DNA from: Tepidiphilus succinatimandens
Lineage (GTDB): Bacteria > Pseudomonadota > Gammaproteobacteria > Burkholderiales > Rhodocyclaceae
Length of the DNA stretch: 64,000 nt
Reading direction: 5' to 3'
Assembly (NCBI RefSeq): GCF_006503695.1
Contig: NZ_SBIK01000004.1
Span: 58,942 to 122,941 of the forward strand
Translations under genes and position numbers: made by a program
The notes under the pieces: model-generated
Database searches by the model: none
Told to the model about the DNA's origin: nothing
The model's input: only the letters and a program-made list of their open reading frames with translations
Shown here: positions 10,367 to 18,723 of the stretch, in pieces
Layout of the letters: every line of letters begins with the position of its first letter
How positions within the stretch are numbered: position 1 is the stretch's first letter

Positions 10367-10639
10367 CTGTGCCTGGACAAGGGCTACGACAGTCAGGCAC
10401 TGCGTCAGTGGCTACGCCAGCAAGGGTTCATTGCGCATATCCCGCGCCGGGGGCAAAAACCCGAGCCCAAACCTGCCGGGGCAAAGGCGCGGCGTTGGGT
10501 CGTCGAACAGACCCATTCCTGGCTCAATCGCTACCGTCGCCTGCTCGTGCGCTGGGAGAAAAAGGCGGCCAACTACGAAGCGATGCTTCATCTTGCCGCA
10601 GGCATCATCGCGTTTCAACAAGCAGGATTATTCGGATAG
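10367..10639 (+). pseudogene. C-terminal remnant of an IS5-type (IS427-like) transposase
   Basis: In frame from the IS21 border, the translation reads LCLDKGYDSQALRQWLR, then RRWVVEQTHSWLNRYRRLLV and ends AGLFG followed by TAG. The DKGYD block and the VVEQTHSWLNR motif are hallmarks of IS5/IS427 transposase C-termini and supply the second Asp and the Glu of the DDE triad. The N-terminal half and left end are missing, presumably removed when the IS21 element landed. The probable right terminus (about 10643) is five bases before a CRISPR-like repeat. Confidence 0.85.
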
Positions 10640-10648
10640 GCTCTTAGG

Positions 10649-10738
10649 GCCTCCCCCGCGTGCGCGGGGATCGACCGTGGCTAGCCGACAAGTACGGCGC
10701 GGATCGCATGCCTCCCCCGCGTGCGCGGGGATCGACCC
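10649..10738 (+). CRISPR. Two-repeat CRISPR relic with a distinct I-E-like repeat
   Basis: Two 29-bp units, GCCTCCCCCGCG followed by TGCGCGGGGATCGACC plus a variable last base, occupy 10649-10677 and 10710-10738. They enclose a 32-nt unique segment (10678-10709). The stem CCCCGCG/CGCGGGG is the same as in the main array, but the flanks differ (GCCTC at the start, GATCGACC at the end). This is a separate repeat lineage. Unit size and spacing argue for a true array remnant rather than a chance palindrome. Confidence 0.8.
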
Positions 10739-10775
10739 CATAGCCCCAAGAAAACCTGGCTTAAGTGTAAAATAT

Positions 10776-10789
10776 GGACCATAATGTCC
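10776..10789. promoter_or_regulatory. Possible operator or promoter region of the EcoRII-type locus
   Basis: A GGAC-N6-GTCC dyad lies in an AT-richer stretch about 30 bp before the methylase ATG, and a CCTGG site (10755-10759) sits just upstream. M.EcoRII-type enzymes carry an N-terminal HTH and are known to repress their own synthesis, so either feature could be the binding site. This is inferred from position and symmetry only. Confidence 0.35.
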
Positions 10790-10817
10790 TCTTAGATTAC
10801 CAGAGAAGGACAAAAAC

Positions 10818-12089
10818 ATGACAAACACACAACCACTGGAACTTCTGCGGCAGGCCCGCGACAGGTTCACACAGCGCGAGATAGCCGAACATGTTGGCAA
10901 GACGCCCAAGACCGTGAGACGCTGGGAAAAGGGGGAAGTCCCGTGTCCTGCCATGCTTGAACCGGCGCTGCGCGATCTGCTGCAAAAAGCCCCGCACAGT
11001 CCGGCCAGTGGCAGTCGGTTCCGGTTCATCGACCTGTTCGCAGGGATTGGTGGCATCCGCATGGGCTTTGAGGCTCACGGCGGAGAATGCGTCTTTACCA
11101 GCGAATGGAACGAGTTCTCGAAAAAAACCTACGTCGAGAACTTCGGCGACCGACATCCCCGACATCTGTTCGTCGGCGACATTGTCCCGTTTCCGGCAGA
11201 GGATGTGCCCGATCACGATGTGCTGCTGGCTGGATTTCCCTGCCAGCCGTTTTCCATCGCAGGAGTCTCAAAAAAGAACTCGCTCGGGCGCCCTCACGGC
11301 TTTGAATGCACCACGCAGGGAACTCTGTTCTTCGACGTGGCGCGGATCATCGCCGCAAAACGCCCCAAGGCATTCCTGCTGGAAAACGTCAAGAACCTCC
11401 TCTCGCACGACAGGGGCAACACGTTCCGTGTCATCATGCAAATCCTGCGTGACGAGCTTGGTTATGACGTGCATTACCGGATCATCGACGGCAAGCACTT
11501 CACCCCGCAGCACCGCGAACGGATCATCATCGTCGGATTCCGCGAGAAAACCAGCTTTTCATGGGACGACCTGCAACTGCCTTCCGAAGGGCCGCGCCTT
11601 TCCTCAATCCTGCACCGGACGGACGGTACCGAACCCGTGCTGCCTTGGGATGGTGACAGGTTTTTCGATCACAGGCGGCAGACCGTCCAGCCCAAATACA
11701 CCCTGACGCCAAAACTGTGGGCCTATCTCCAAGCCTATGCGGAGAAGCACCGCGCCGCCGGTAACGGCTTCGGCTTCGGCCTGGTCACGCCTGACAGTGT
11801 GGCCAGAACCCTGTCAGCCCGGTATTACAAGGACGGCTCGGAAATCCTCGTCGCGCAGGGCAACCGCAAGCGGCCGCGCCGCCTGACCCCGCGTGAATGC
11901 GCACGCCTTATGGGATTCCCGGACACGTTCCGTATCCCCGTCAGCGACACGCAGGCCTACCGCCAGTTTGGAAACAGCGTAGTGGTGCCGGTCATACGCG
12001 AGGTGGCCCGCATCATGGTTCCGCACGTCGAAGCCCTGATCGAGCAGGAGCGGGCCGGCGTCTTCCAGCCACCCCTCGCATTTGCCTGA
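10818..12089 (+). CDS. DNA (cytosine-5) methyltransferase, M.EcoRII/Dcm type
   Basis: This 423-residue protein should methylate the inner cytosine of CCWGG. An N-terminal helix-turn-helix (about residues 15-45: [20 protein letters not shown]) precedes the catalytic domain, as in Dcm and M.EcoRII. Conserved m5C motifs appear in order: I ([13 protein letters not shown]), IV with the nucleophilic Cys ([11 protein letters not shown]), VI (FLLENVKNL), VIII ([11 protein letters not shown]), IX ([15 protein letters not shown]) and X ([12 protein letters not shown]). It is the first gene of a methylase-vsr-endonuclease operon. CCWGG specificity is inferred from family resemblance and from the EcoRII-like partner. 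Confidence 0.95.
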   Translation: MTNTQPLELLRQARDRFTQREIAEHVGKTPKTVRRWEKGEVPCPAMLEPALRDLLQKAPHSPASGSRFRFIDLFAGIGGIRMGFEAHGGECVFTSEWNEFSKKTYVENFGDRHPRHLFVGDIVPFPAEDVPDHDVLLAGFPCQPFSIAGVSKKNSLGRPHGFECTTQGTLFFDVARIIAAKRPKAFLLENVKNLLSHDRGNTFRVIMQILRDELGYDVHYRIIDGKHFTPQHRERIIIVGFREKTSFSWDDLQLPSEGPRLSSILHRTDGTEPVLPWDGDRFFDHRRQTVQPKYTLTPKLWAYLQAYAEKHRAAGNGFGFGLVTPDSVARTLSARYYKDGSEILVAQGNRKRPRRLTPRECARLMGFPDTFRIPVSDTQAYRQFGNSVVVPVIREVARIMVPHVEALIEQERAGVFQPPLAFA

Positions 12090-12094
12090 ATGCC

Positions 12095-12541
12095 GTGGCA
12101 GACATAGTAGATGCCGCAACCCGAAGCCGGATGATGTCCGGCATCAAGGGACGGAACACGAAACCTGAAATCCTTGTGCGGAGCCTGCTGCACCGGGAGG
12201 GCTTCCGTTTCCGCCTGCATGTCCGGGAATTGCCCGGCAAGCCTGATATCGTGCTGCCGAAATACCGCGCCGCCATCTTCGTGCATGGCTGTTTCTGGCA
12301 CGGTCACGACTGCCCCCTCTACAGGCTCCCAGGTACCAGGCCGGATTTCTGGCAGAACAAGATCGAACGTAACCGGGCCAGTGACCGCAGGGCACGGGAT
12401 GCGCTCCTTGCAGCGGGCTGGCGTGTTGCCGTGGTCTGGGAATGCGCTCTTCGTGGACCAGGAACCGATGTCGGACAGGTCGCGCAGAGACTCGCCGGGT
12501 GGCTGCGCGGTAATGAACCGGAAACAGGGATCAGGAAATGA
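12095..12541 (+). CDS. vsr: Very short patch repair endonuclease Vsr
   Basis: Vsr nicks beside T:G mismatches produced by deamination of methylated CCWGG sites. The likely GTG start (12095) gives about 148 residues beginning MADIVDAATRSRMMSGIKG, which matches Vsr N-termini, with TRSRMM and GRNTKPE conserved. The catalytic core is KPDIVLPKYRAAIFVHGCFW, containing the essential Asp, followed by HGHDC with a metal/catalytic His. It starts five bases after the methylase stop and overlaps the endonuclease start by four bases, so the three genes are co-translated. Confidence 0.93.
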   Translation: MADIVDAATRSRMMSGIKGRNTKPEILVRSLLHREGFRFRLHVRELPGKPDIVLPKYRAAIFVHGCFWHGHDCPLYRLPGTRPDFWQNKIERNRASDRRARDALLAAGWRVAVVWECALRGPGTDVGQVAQRLAGWLRGNEPETGIRK

Positions 12542-13776
12542 AGAAGGGCTATCTGTCACAGTATTTCAAGGGGGTGGCACTCAAGCGCCTGAGCGCCGTC
12601 GAGGCCGATACCATGCGGTCGAACCAGCACGAGTTCAACGGTGTGGAATCCTTGCGCTCAATCTTGGGAGAGCCATCCGGCAAAGTGCGGTTCGCGGCGA
12701 AGTTCCTCTACCTTTCCGACCAAGACGATGAACCGGTCGTTGAGGATGGGTTCCTGACGTGGTACGACGCCCGGCAGAAGGCAAGGGAAGAGCGCGGAGT
12801 AATGCGATGGGAATACCGGCTGTATTTCCCGACCAATCTTGTCTCACAGTGCGCAGCGGAAGGCGACCTGCTGGTAATCGCAAGGCGGGCCGATGGCGAG
12901 CTGCTGGCCATCGTGGCAGAGAAGGACACGACCATCGAACGGCAGATCATGTGGCTGTTCGGGTTTTCCGATCTCACGCACCCCGGTTTTTCCGTCAAGT
13001 CAGAGCTGGAAACCGAACAGGACAGGATTGGCTTTGCGGCAAGAGTCATCCTCGAACAGATCGGCATCGAACCTGAAGAGGAAGCCCCTAACTATCTGGA
13101 CGAAATGCTGGCAAGGTTCGGCGGAGGCTTCCCGAAAACGGTCGAGTTTTCGGCCTACGCCAGAAGCACGATCCGCGATCTTTCCAGCCGCGACGACCCG
13201 GACGCGGCGCTGGTTGCGTGGATGGAACGAGAAGAAGTCCTGTTCCGCACACTCGAGAAGCACCTCCTCGGCGAGAAACTTCGACGCCTCGTGCAGTCCG
13301 GCATCGAGGACACGGGACCATTCATCAAGCTGGTGCAAAGCGCCCTGCAACGCAGGAAGTCACGGGCCGGTTCGGCGCTGGAAAACCATCTGGAACAGGT
13401 GTTCACCGATCACGGCGTGACCTACACACGATCCGGCATCACCGAAAAAAAACTGAAGCCGGACTTTATCTTTCCAAGCATAACTCATTATTACGATGCC
13501 TCTTTCCCTCAGGCTAGACTGACGATGCTGGCCTCGAAATCAACCTGCAAGGACAGGTGGCGACAAATCCTCAACGAAGCTGTCCGCATCCCGTATAAGC
13601 ATCTTCTGACGCTCGAACCCAGCATCAGCGAGGATCAGACGAACGAGATGAAGGCAGAGCAGGTGCAACTTGTGCTGCCCCGCAGCCTGCATCAGACCTA
13701 CACGGCGGCACAGCAAGCTTATCTCATGGATGTGAAGTCATTTATCCAGCTGGTGAGGCAGCGGCAGAACGCCTGA
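12538..13776 (+). CDS. EcoRII-type restriction endonuclease
   Basis: This 412-residue protein has the two-domain EcoRII layout: an N-terminal DNA-binding effector domain (about 1-180) and a C-terminal PD-(D/E)xK nuclease domain (about 250-405). Catalytic residues are visible as EKKLKPDFIFPS (Asp) and LASKSTCKDRWRQI (Lys and Arg). The C-terminal LTLEPSISEDQTNEM block is also EcoRII-like. EcoRII is a type IIE enzyme that needs an additional CCWGG site for efficient cleavage. The frame is intact and overlaps vsr by ATGA, so the system may be functional. Between its stop and the IS at 13880 I see no gene. Confidence 0.93.
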   Translation: MKKGYLSQYFKGVALKRLSAVEADTMRSNQHEFNGVESLRSILGEPSGKVRFAAKFLYLSDQDDEPVVEDGFLTWYDARQKAREERGVMRWEYRLYFPTNLVSQCAAEGDLLVIARRADGELLAIVAEKDTTIERQIMWLFGFSDLTHPGFSVKSELETEQDRIGFAARVILEQIGIEPEEEAPNYLDEMLARFGGGFPKTVEFSAYARSTIRDLSSRDDPDAALVAWMEREEVLFRTLEKHLLGEKLRRLVQSGIEDTGPFIKLVQSALQRRKSRAGSALENHLEQVFTDHGVTYTRSGITEKKLKPDFIFPSITHYYDASFPQARLTMLASKSTCKDRWRQILNEAVRIPYKHLLTLEPSISEDQTNEMKAEQVQLVLPRSLHQTYTAAQQAYLMDVKSFIQLVRQRQNA

Positions 13777-14133
13777 TACGCTCCACCGCTTCCAACGGGT
13801 GGCCAATCGGCACGGCCTGATGCGCCCCAGTTGTCCACGCTGAATCACTGTTCTCTCAGACCTACCCAAACCTGTCTAGCAGCCTGTCGGACTTGCAGTT
13901 GCCGGACGTCGTTTTGAGCGGCTCTGTGCGTTAGGCTACCGGCTTTGAGCGTCAGCCGACTGCTCAGTGAGCCTGGAGCGCCTTCAACGGCACCCAAAGA
14001 GCGCCATGACAAGCCTTCATCGGGGGCAACAGGCGCTCACGCCGTCATTTTCAACACCTTCATCCGTTTCACATTCCACGCCAGCGCAGCCAACTGAACT
14101 GGCCCCCACTGTCAAGACAGCTTTCATCCGAGT

Positions 14134-15060
14134 TTAAGCTGCGTCCATCGCTTCACTCGCAGCGCAACAGCGCTGCCCTGTGGTTGCGCTGCCGAACCGA
14201 TCCGGGATACTCGCGCCGCCTCCCGTAGCATCGGCATACACCGCATTCGGCGTCCGGTTGCCTAACGCCTGGTGCGCTCGCTCACCGTTGTAGAACGCGA
14301 AATACTGCGTCAGCCCGATGGTCAGCTCGGCCACCGTACCGTACCCTTTCAAATACACGTCCTCATACTTGAGGCTGCGCCACAGCCGTTCGACGAAGAT
14401 ATTGTCCAGCGCGCGGCCGCGCCCGTCCATGCTGATGGCGATCTCTTCGCGCTGGAGCACGCCCGTGAAGGCCGCGCTCGTGAATTGCGAGCCCTGATCG
14501 GTGTTGAAGATCTCGGGCTTGCCGTGCACGCTCAACGCCTCCTCCAGACAATCGACGCAGAACGACGTGTCCATGCTGTTGCTGATCCGCCAGGCCAGCA
14601 CCCGCCGCGAATACCAGTCGATGATCGCCACCAGATACACGAAGCCGCGCGCCAGCCGAAGGTAGGTGATGTCCGTGCTCCACACCTGGTTTGGTCTGCT
14701 CACCGTAATGCCGCGCAGCAGGTAAGGATAGACCCGATGTTCCGGATGCTTGACGCGGGTCGACGGCCCAGGCGCCATCCCCGCCAGCCCCATCAGGCGC
14801 ATCAGCCGCTGTACCCGCTTGCGATTGACCGCATGGCCCTGACGCGCCAGATACACGACCATCCGCCGGCTGCCGTAAAACGGCCGCCGCGTGTAGTGCT
14901 CGTCGATCAGCCGGCACAGCAGCAGCTCTTCCTCCGATTCCTCGCGGGGCGCCTGTCGCCCGTAGAAGCTGGAGCGCGCCACCCCGGCCAAATCGCATTG
15001 CCGCGACAAAGCCAGTTCCGCCTCCCGCTCGATCCAGCTCATTCGTAGCTCGCCGCTCAT
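14134..15060 (-). CDS. IS3-family OrfB (DDE integrase domain)
   Basis: This rve-type integrase has DDE residues in VWSTDITYLRL (Asp), IFNTDQGSQFTS (Asp) and NIFVERLWRSLKYE (Glu). The preceding HTH_21 region contains RRPFYGSRRMVVYL and NRKRVQRLMRLMG. The stand-alone ATG at 15060 overlaps the orfA stop. In this family the active form is usually the frameshifted OrfAB. The frame is complete to TAA, so the element may still be mobile. Confidence 0.92.
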   Translation of the reverse strand: MSGELRMSWIEREAELALSRQCDLAGVARSSFYGRQAPREESEEELLLCRLIDEHYTRRPFYGSRRMVVYLARQGHAVNRKRVQRLMRLMGLAGMAPGPSTRVKHPEHRVYPYLLRGITVSRPNQVWSTDITYLRLARGFVYLVAIIDWYSRRVLAWRISNSMDTSFCVDCLEEALSVHGKPEIFNTDQGSQFTSAAFTGVLQREEIAISMDGRGRALDNIFVERLWRSLKYEDVYLKGYGTVAELTIGLTQYFAFYNGERAHQALGNRTPNAVYADATGGGASIPDRFGSATTGQRCCAASEAMDAA

Positions 15061-15344
15061 AGTCCGGACTTTTTTTTGAGCCAGTCGAGCTCCATCTTCA
15101 ACCGGCCGATCTCTGCGTACAGGCACTCTTCGTCGGCCTGCGGCGTCGGCTTCGGCCCTCGCTTGCCCTCGAACAGCGTCGCTGCCCGCTCCACGATCTC
15201 CTTCTTCCATTGCCCCACCACAACGGGATGCACGCCGTACTGCTGCCCGATCTCGTTGAGCGTCTTCACCCCCTTGAGCGCTTCCATCCCGACTTTCGCC
15301 TTGAACTCGGCACTGTGCACCTTGCGTTTCTTGACCTCACTCAT
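15057..15344 (-). CDS. IS3-family OrfA (helix-turn-helix protein)
   Basis: This 95-residue protein begins MSEVKKRKVHSAEFKAKVG. It has an IS3 OrfA helix-turn-helix (LNEIGQQYGVHPVVVGQWKK) and a C-terminal leucine-zipper-like segment (EIGRLKMELDWLKKKSGL). A run of eight A residues near the end of the gene is a likely -1 slippage site, producing an OrfAB fusion transposase. Frame -1 continues QKKVRTMSGELRMSW into orfB. Confidence 0.9.
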   Translation of the reverse strand: MSEVKKRKVHSAEFKAKVGMEALKGVKTLNEIGQQYGVHPVVVGQWKKEIVERAATLFEGKRGPKPTPQADEECLYAEIGRLKMELDWLKKKSGL

Positions 15345-16771
15345 GCTATCGTCCTCCTGGGGCGACAGCTTAAACCAGTGTCTCAAATTCGGGGACCACT
15401 ATACTCATCGAGAACTGCCTCAGGCCCATCACCTGTTTGATAATTCCGAATACGGGCTCCACCGTTTGTTTTCGCAGCGCATACAGAGCTCGCCCCGATT
15501 GGGTGGCTAACCGGTGCTTCATCTGCGCCACCGGGTCGTCCGTGACCGGCGCCGGCTCATCGGGTGCAAACCGATCAAACACGGATAAGTGGTGTTGCTC
15601 TCGGGACAGCGCCAGTAACGGCTCGATGTTCTTCTCCCTGCACGCCTGGACATTGGCTTGACTGAAGTAGCCTGCGTCGGCGAGCAGATCAGTAACGCTG
15701 CCCAGGCACTGCGGCAGCGCACCTATTCTGGCCAGTGCGGGCATGAGCTGCTGTTTGTCGTTTGTCGCCTGGGTCATGTGCGTACTGATGATCAACATCG
15801 TCTCGGTATCCACCCCGGCCTGAGCGTTGTAGCACTGCTCAAAGCCGCCGCCGGAGACAGGCATGATGCGCGATGCTTCATCGGTCAGATTCACCTGATC
15901 GCTATCCCGGGGGCCAGTCTGCGGGGGTTTAGGCGCCCGGCCCCGGGGCTTTTTTCCGGCGTCCCTCTGGGCCTGTCGTTTGGCCTGTTTGTGCTGGTAG
16001 TCGGCCTGCTCCTGTTCGAAGCGCTCTTGCGCTCGCGCCTCAATGATCCGCTTGGCCTGAGCCAGCGCTTCCAGCCGGGCTTCACGCCGGGCAATCTCGG
16101 CGGGAAGCTCCATCCCCTCATGCACCGGCGCCTGATCTGCAGCCTCCGCCTGGGCGGCAAGCGCACTGACTTCCGCCTTCAACTGCGCTTCGATCTTTTG
16201 TGCATGCGCATAGGACAACGCGTTGTGCTTGCTGGCGTTTGCTTTCACCTTCGTGCCATCCAGCGCGATCCGGCCCAGCTTCACCAGCTTCATTTCCCGC
16301 GCCAGCAGCAGAACCTGCACGAACAGGGACTCAATCTGGGGAAGGAAGCGACGGCGAAAGGCAGCAATCGTGTCGTGATCCGGGTGAGTGTTGGCCGCCA
16401 GATAACGAAACGCGATCGAGTCGTGCGTGGCGCGCTCAATCTTGCGACTGGAGAAGACCCCAGTCGCGTAGCCATAAATCAACAAGCTCAGCAATACCGC
16501 AGGATGATGGGCCCGTGAGCCGCGCCCCGCATACTGCCGGGTGAGCTCGGACAGATCGAGCCGATCAACCACTTCAACAACAAACCGGGCCAGGTGATCT
16601 TCAGGCAACCACTCATGAAGGGAAGGGGGAAGCAGGAAGTCGGTGTCCCGATCAGCACCTACGAAATGGCCCATCATCGAAGTCCTATTGCCGCCTGAGA
16701 GGCCTTCATTATCTCATGCCGATAGCTTGGCCAAGTCCGACAGGCTGCTAGACGGCCACGCTTGGGCGTAG

Positions 16772-16906
16772 TGGGCGTTCGGCGCGTTGGTGGTTGTGCC
16801 TCCCGTGCTGATCAGCTGGTCCGCAGGCGAGCGCGGTTTTGGCGCCATCGGCGCCATCGTGGGCTGGTGGGCGTTTTTGATCATCTTGGCACTGATCCTG
16901 CTCTAG
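16772..16906 (+). other. Short hydrophobic reading frame, possible end of a broken membrane protein
   Basis: Between the IS1182 right flank and the third CRISPR relic, one frame reads WAFGALVVVPPVLISW then GWWAFLIILALILL before TAG. It is strongly hydrophobic with two membrane-like segments. It has no start or ribosome site of its own and may be the tail of a phage or host membrane protein. I cannot assign a function. Confidence 0.3.
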
Positions 16907-16972
16907 AGACCGCGCGCGCGAATGACGCGATCGGTGCGTCTGACCCCACTGCGCGAACTCATCCACCTCCAT

Positions 16973-17063
16973 CTCGCCCCCGCATGCGCGGGGATGAACC
17001 GCCGCGCCTACCTTGAGGGCCGGGGTATCAGCCCCTCACCCCCGCATGTGCGGGGATGAACCG
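16973..17063 (+). CRISPR. Two-repeat CRISPR relic, third repeat variant
   Basis: Two 29-bp units of form CTC(G/A)CCCCCGCATG followed by (C/T)GCGGGGATGAACCG occur at 16973-17001 and 17035-17063. They enclose a 33-nt unique segment (17002-17034). The 3' half is identical to the main array repeat, but the 5' half and loop (GCATG) differ. The stem is one base weaker in the second unit. No leader or cas genes are adjacent. Confidence 0.75.
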
Positions 17064-17182
17064 GCGACTCGGTCGACGTTGGCGAGGCCAGTTTGTGGGA
17101 CCATCACATCCTGAATACGCTAATATCCTGGGCTGCACTTTTAGATCGAGACCTGTCCCTAACTGGGTCCGGGAGATCATCG

Positions 17183-17356
17183 ATGACCTACACATTGTAT
17201 GACCATGATTTATCCCCGTGGTCGAGCCTGGATGACGCAAAAAACCAACTGGAGCGCGTCGAGGAGCTGCTGCGCGAGAGGCCGGATGATCGGGGACTCC
17301 TGGCAGCTCGTGACGATATCCGGCGCATCATGGCGCTGATCGAGGCGAGAGAGTGA
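17183..17356 (+). CDS. Small protein, probable phage morphogenesis-region gene
   Basis: This 57-residue protein starts MTYTLYDHDLSPWSSLDD and contains a charged helical stretch (AKNQLERVEELLRERPDD). Its stop overlaps the GTG start of a gpG-like gene, as in compact Mu-like phage operons. I do not recognise a specific family, and the phage link comes from its neighbours. A longer upstream start exists but lacks a ribosome site. Confidence 0.5.
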   Translation: MTYTLYDHDLSPWSSLDDAKNQLERVEELLRERPDDRGLLAARDDIRRIMALIEARE

Positions 17357-17637
17357 TCCGCATCGAACTCGACGACCGTGCAGTGTGCCGCGCGCTCGAA
17401 GACCTGCGCCGGCGCGCATCCGACATGACCCAGGCCATGCACGCCATCGGCCAGGCGCTAGCGGAGGGCAGCCACGAGCGCATCCTCGATGGGCAGGATT
17501 AGACCGGGCAGCCCTTTGCGCCCAACAGCGCGGCGACGCTGGCGCGCAAAAAAGGCGATAAGCCCCTGATCGACAGCCAGAGCTTCGTGCGCACCCGGCT
17601 ACACTACCAGGCAGACGCCGACGTTACGCCCGGCTAA
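17353..17637 (+). pseudogene. Phage virion morphogenesis protein (Mu gpG-like), broken
   Basis: The GTG start at 17353 gives MIRIELDDRAVCRALEDL, and the frame hits TAG at 17500-17502. After the stop it continues in frame with TGQPFAPNSAATLARKKGDK, then PLIDSQSF, a pattern typical of phage virion morphogenesis (gpG/S-type) proteins. It terminates at 17635-17637 after an abnormal short tail. The protein is about half the family's usual length, so the gene has both a nonsense codon and a 3' truncation. A further fragment (RAWIETELYVMLPSDLVEW, ending about 17717) follows. Confidence 0.72.
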
Positions 17638-17713
17638 AAATCCGGGCGTGGATTGAAACCGAGCTGTATGTAATGCTGCCCTCCGATCTGGTGGAGTGGA
17701 TGGCGTCAGACGA

Positions 17714-17863
17714 CTAGCGGCGGCGCGACTCAAGCCACTGGAGGATGCAGCCGATGACGTTCGCGCCGGCGATGATAGCCGGCCATAACATCCAGCCGAC
17801 CAGCAGCAGCGCGATGCCTCCAACGATGCTCCATGCGGCAATAGTGGCAAGCGCATCAATCAC
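17714..17863 (-). CDS. Small single-pass membrane protein
   Basis: A 49-residue frame from GTG runs IDALATIAAWSIVGGIALLL, then VGWMLWPAIIAGANVIGC, then ILQWLESRRR and stop. It has two hydrophobic segments and a basic tail. It lies opposite to the surrounding phage remnants and could be a phage accessory membrane peptide. Support is limited to the sensible composition and size. Confidence 0.4.
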   Translation of the reverse strand: MIDALATIAAWSIVGGIALLLVGWMLWPAIIAGANVIGCILQWLESRRR

Positions 17864-17877
17864 GAGAGGACTCCATC

Positions 17878-18200
17878 ATGGCAGGTAAAGACATCGCGCT
17901 TGGCGTCGTCATTGGCGGGGTGGTTTCCGCCACATTTGGCCGTGCGCTCAATGTCGTTGACAAAAGTATAGACGTATAGACGACTTGAAGCGAAAGGGCG
18001 ACAAGGCAAAAATCTGGCAAAACGTCATCGGCGAGACGATGAAACTCCAGCAGGAGTTTCGGGCCGCCCATCTGTCCGGCTCCGCTGCGGCAGACGGCAT
18101 TCGCGCCAAGATCGAGAAGAATCAAGCCGCCATCAAAGCGGCTGGGTTCGCCGTCGACAAACTGGCCGACAACTACACCCCGCTTGTTCCTCCCGGCTAA
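17878..18200 (+). pseudogene. Phage tail tape-measure protein N-terminus, frameshifted and truncated
   Basis: An ATG at 17878 begins MAGKDIALGVVIGGVVSATF, a common start of phage tail tape-measure proteins. The frame stops at about 17980 because an 8-bp tandem duplication (TATAGACG twice) shifts it. In the restored frame the protein continues DDLKRKGDKAKIWQNVIGE and AAIKAAGFAVDKLADNY, then ends abruptly (TPLVPPG) at 18200. Normal tape-measure proteins exceed 600 residues. The cut is exactly where the duplicated ubiB fragment begins. Confidence 0.72.
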
Positions 18201-18591
18201 AAAACCGCGCGTCGATCGCAGGCGTCACCCCCTCAGCCACCACCCCGCCGCGAATGCCGCCGCCCAGAGCAGCACCCACACGAGCCGCTCGCGGCGGCGG
18301 CTGGCTGATTCGCGTTCGGCGCGGCGGCGGCGCAGTTTTTCCTGCTCGCGCTCGGCCAAGCGTTCGCTGAGGTCGCGGTGCATGAGGCGCGGCAGCTGCG
18401 GCAGGATCTTCGCCCATTGCGGCGCTTCTTCTTCGAGCTGGCGGCGCAGCGCGCGCCAGCCGACCTGCTCGCTCATCCAGCGTTCGAGGAAAGGCTTGGC
18501 GGTCTGCCACAGGTCGAGTTCGGGGTCGAGCTGGCGGCCCAGTCCTTCGATGTTCAGCAGCGTCTTTTGCAGCAGCACGAGCTGGGGTTGC
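18201..18591 (-). pseudogene. ubiB: Duplicated 3' fragment of ubiB (left island boundary repeat)
   Basis: This about 390-bp segment is nearly identical, in the same orientation, to 39934-40324, the 3' end of the intact ubiB. It encodes the UbiB C-terminus from [18 protein letters not shown] to GWWLRG and stop, with a few substitutions. It has no start or kinase core. The match begins directly at the phage tape-measure truncation and ends about 10 bp before a probable NtrC site. It therefore marks the left border of the inserted catabolic island. Confidence 0.9.
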
Positions 18592-18600
18592 TTCCATCCG

Positions 18601-18615
18601 GCACTAGCGTGGTGC
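18601..18615. promoter_or_regulatory. Probable NtrC-type upstream activating site
   Basis: GCACTA-GCG-TGGTGC matches the NtrC dyad (GCACCA-N3-TGGTGC) at 11 of 12 half-site bases. It lies about 110 bp upstream of a strong sigma-54 promoter, the usual distance for this enhancer. Activation under nitrogen limitation is inferred. Confidence 0.65.
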
Positions 18616-18723
18616 ATTCCTCCCCATTTATGCGCACGCGACGCGTGCCACGGCTGCGCTGCAAAATCGCCCCGCCGCGCCCAACCAACTGAACTCAAAC
18701 GACAAACGCCGAAAACGCAGAAA

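Larger units (their letters stand above)
14100..15398 (-). mobile_element. IS3-family insertion sequence nested in IS1182 copy 2
   Basis: Imperfect inverted ends start with TGGCCCCC at 14100 and end with GGGGACCA at 15398. They enclose overlapping orfA and orfB on the minus strand. The 5-bp flanks (TGAAC and CTATA) are not direct repeats and are absent from IS1182 copy 1. About 30 bp of the host transposase is replaced, so this is not a clean recent insertion with target duplication. Confidence 0.85.
14037..16677 (-). pseudogene. IS1182-family transposase, interrupted by IS3
   Basis: From 16677 the sequence is nearly identical to copy 1 (same start MMGHFVGADRDTDFLLPP) through GLRQFSM. It then runs into the IS3 terminus and a false stop at 15370. 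The remaining C-terminal part (LAALAW onward) lies at 14037-14094. The catalytic Glu segment VEPVFGIIKQ is kept, but the last about 35 residues are separated. Scattered substitutions against copy 1 show that the two copies have diverged slightly. Confidence 0.92.
13880..16747 (-). mobile_element. IS1182-family insertion sequence copy 2, inverted and disrupted
   Basis: The same termini as copy 1, CAGCCTGTCGGACTT at 13880 and AAGTCCGACAGGCTG ending at 16747, are flanked by CTAG on both sides (13876-13879 and 16748-16751). Orientation is opposite to copy 1. The element is enlarged by an IS3-family insertion at 14100-15398. Relative to copy 1, about 30 bp of the transposase gene at the junction is missing. 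Confidence 0.92.

Noticed and set aside
7927..18200. Self-targeting spacers against the phage or IS remnants in this window
   Set aside because: By eye I found no spacer matching these remnants. A full alignment would be needed to exclude partial matches, so nothing is claimed.
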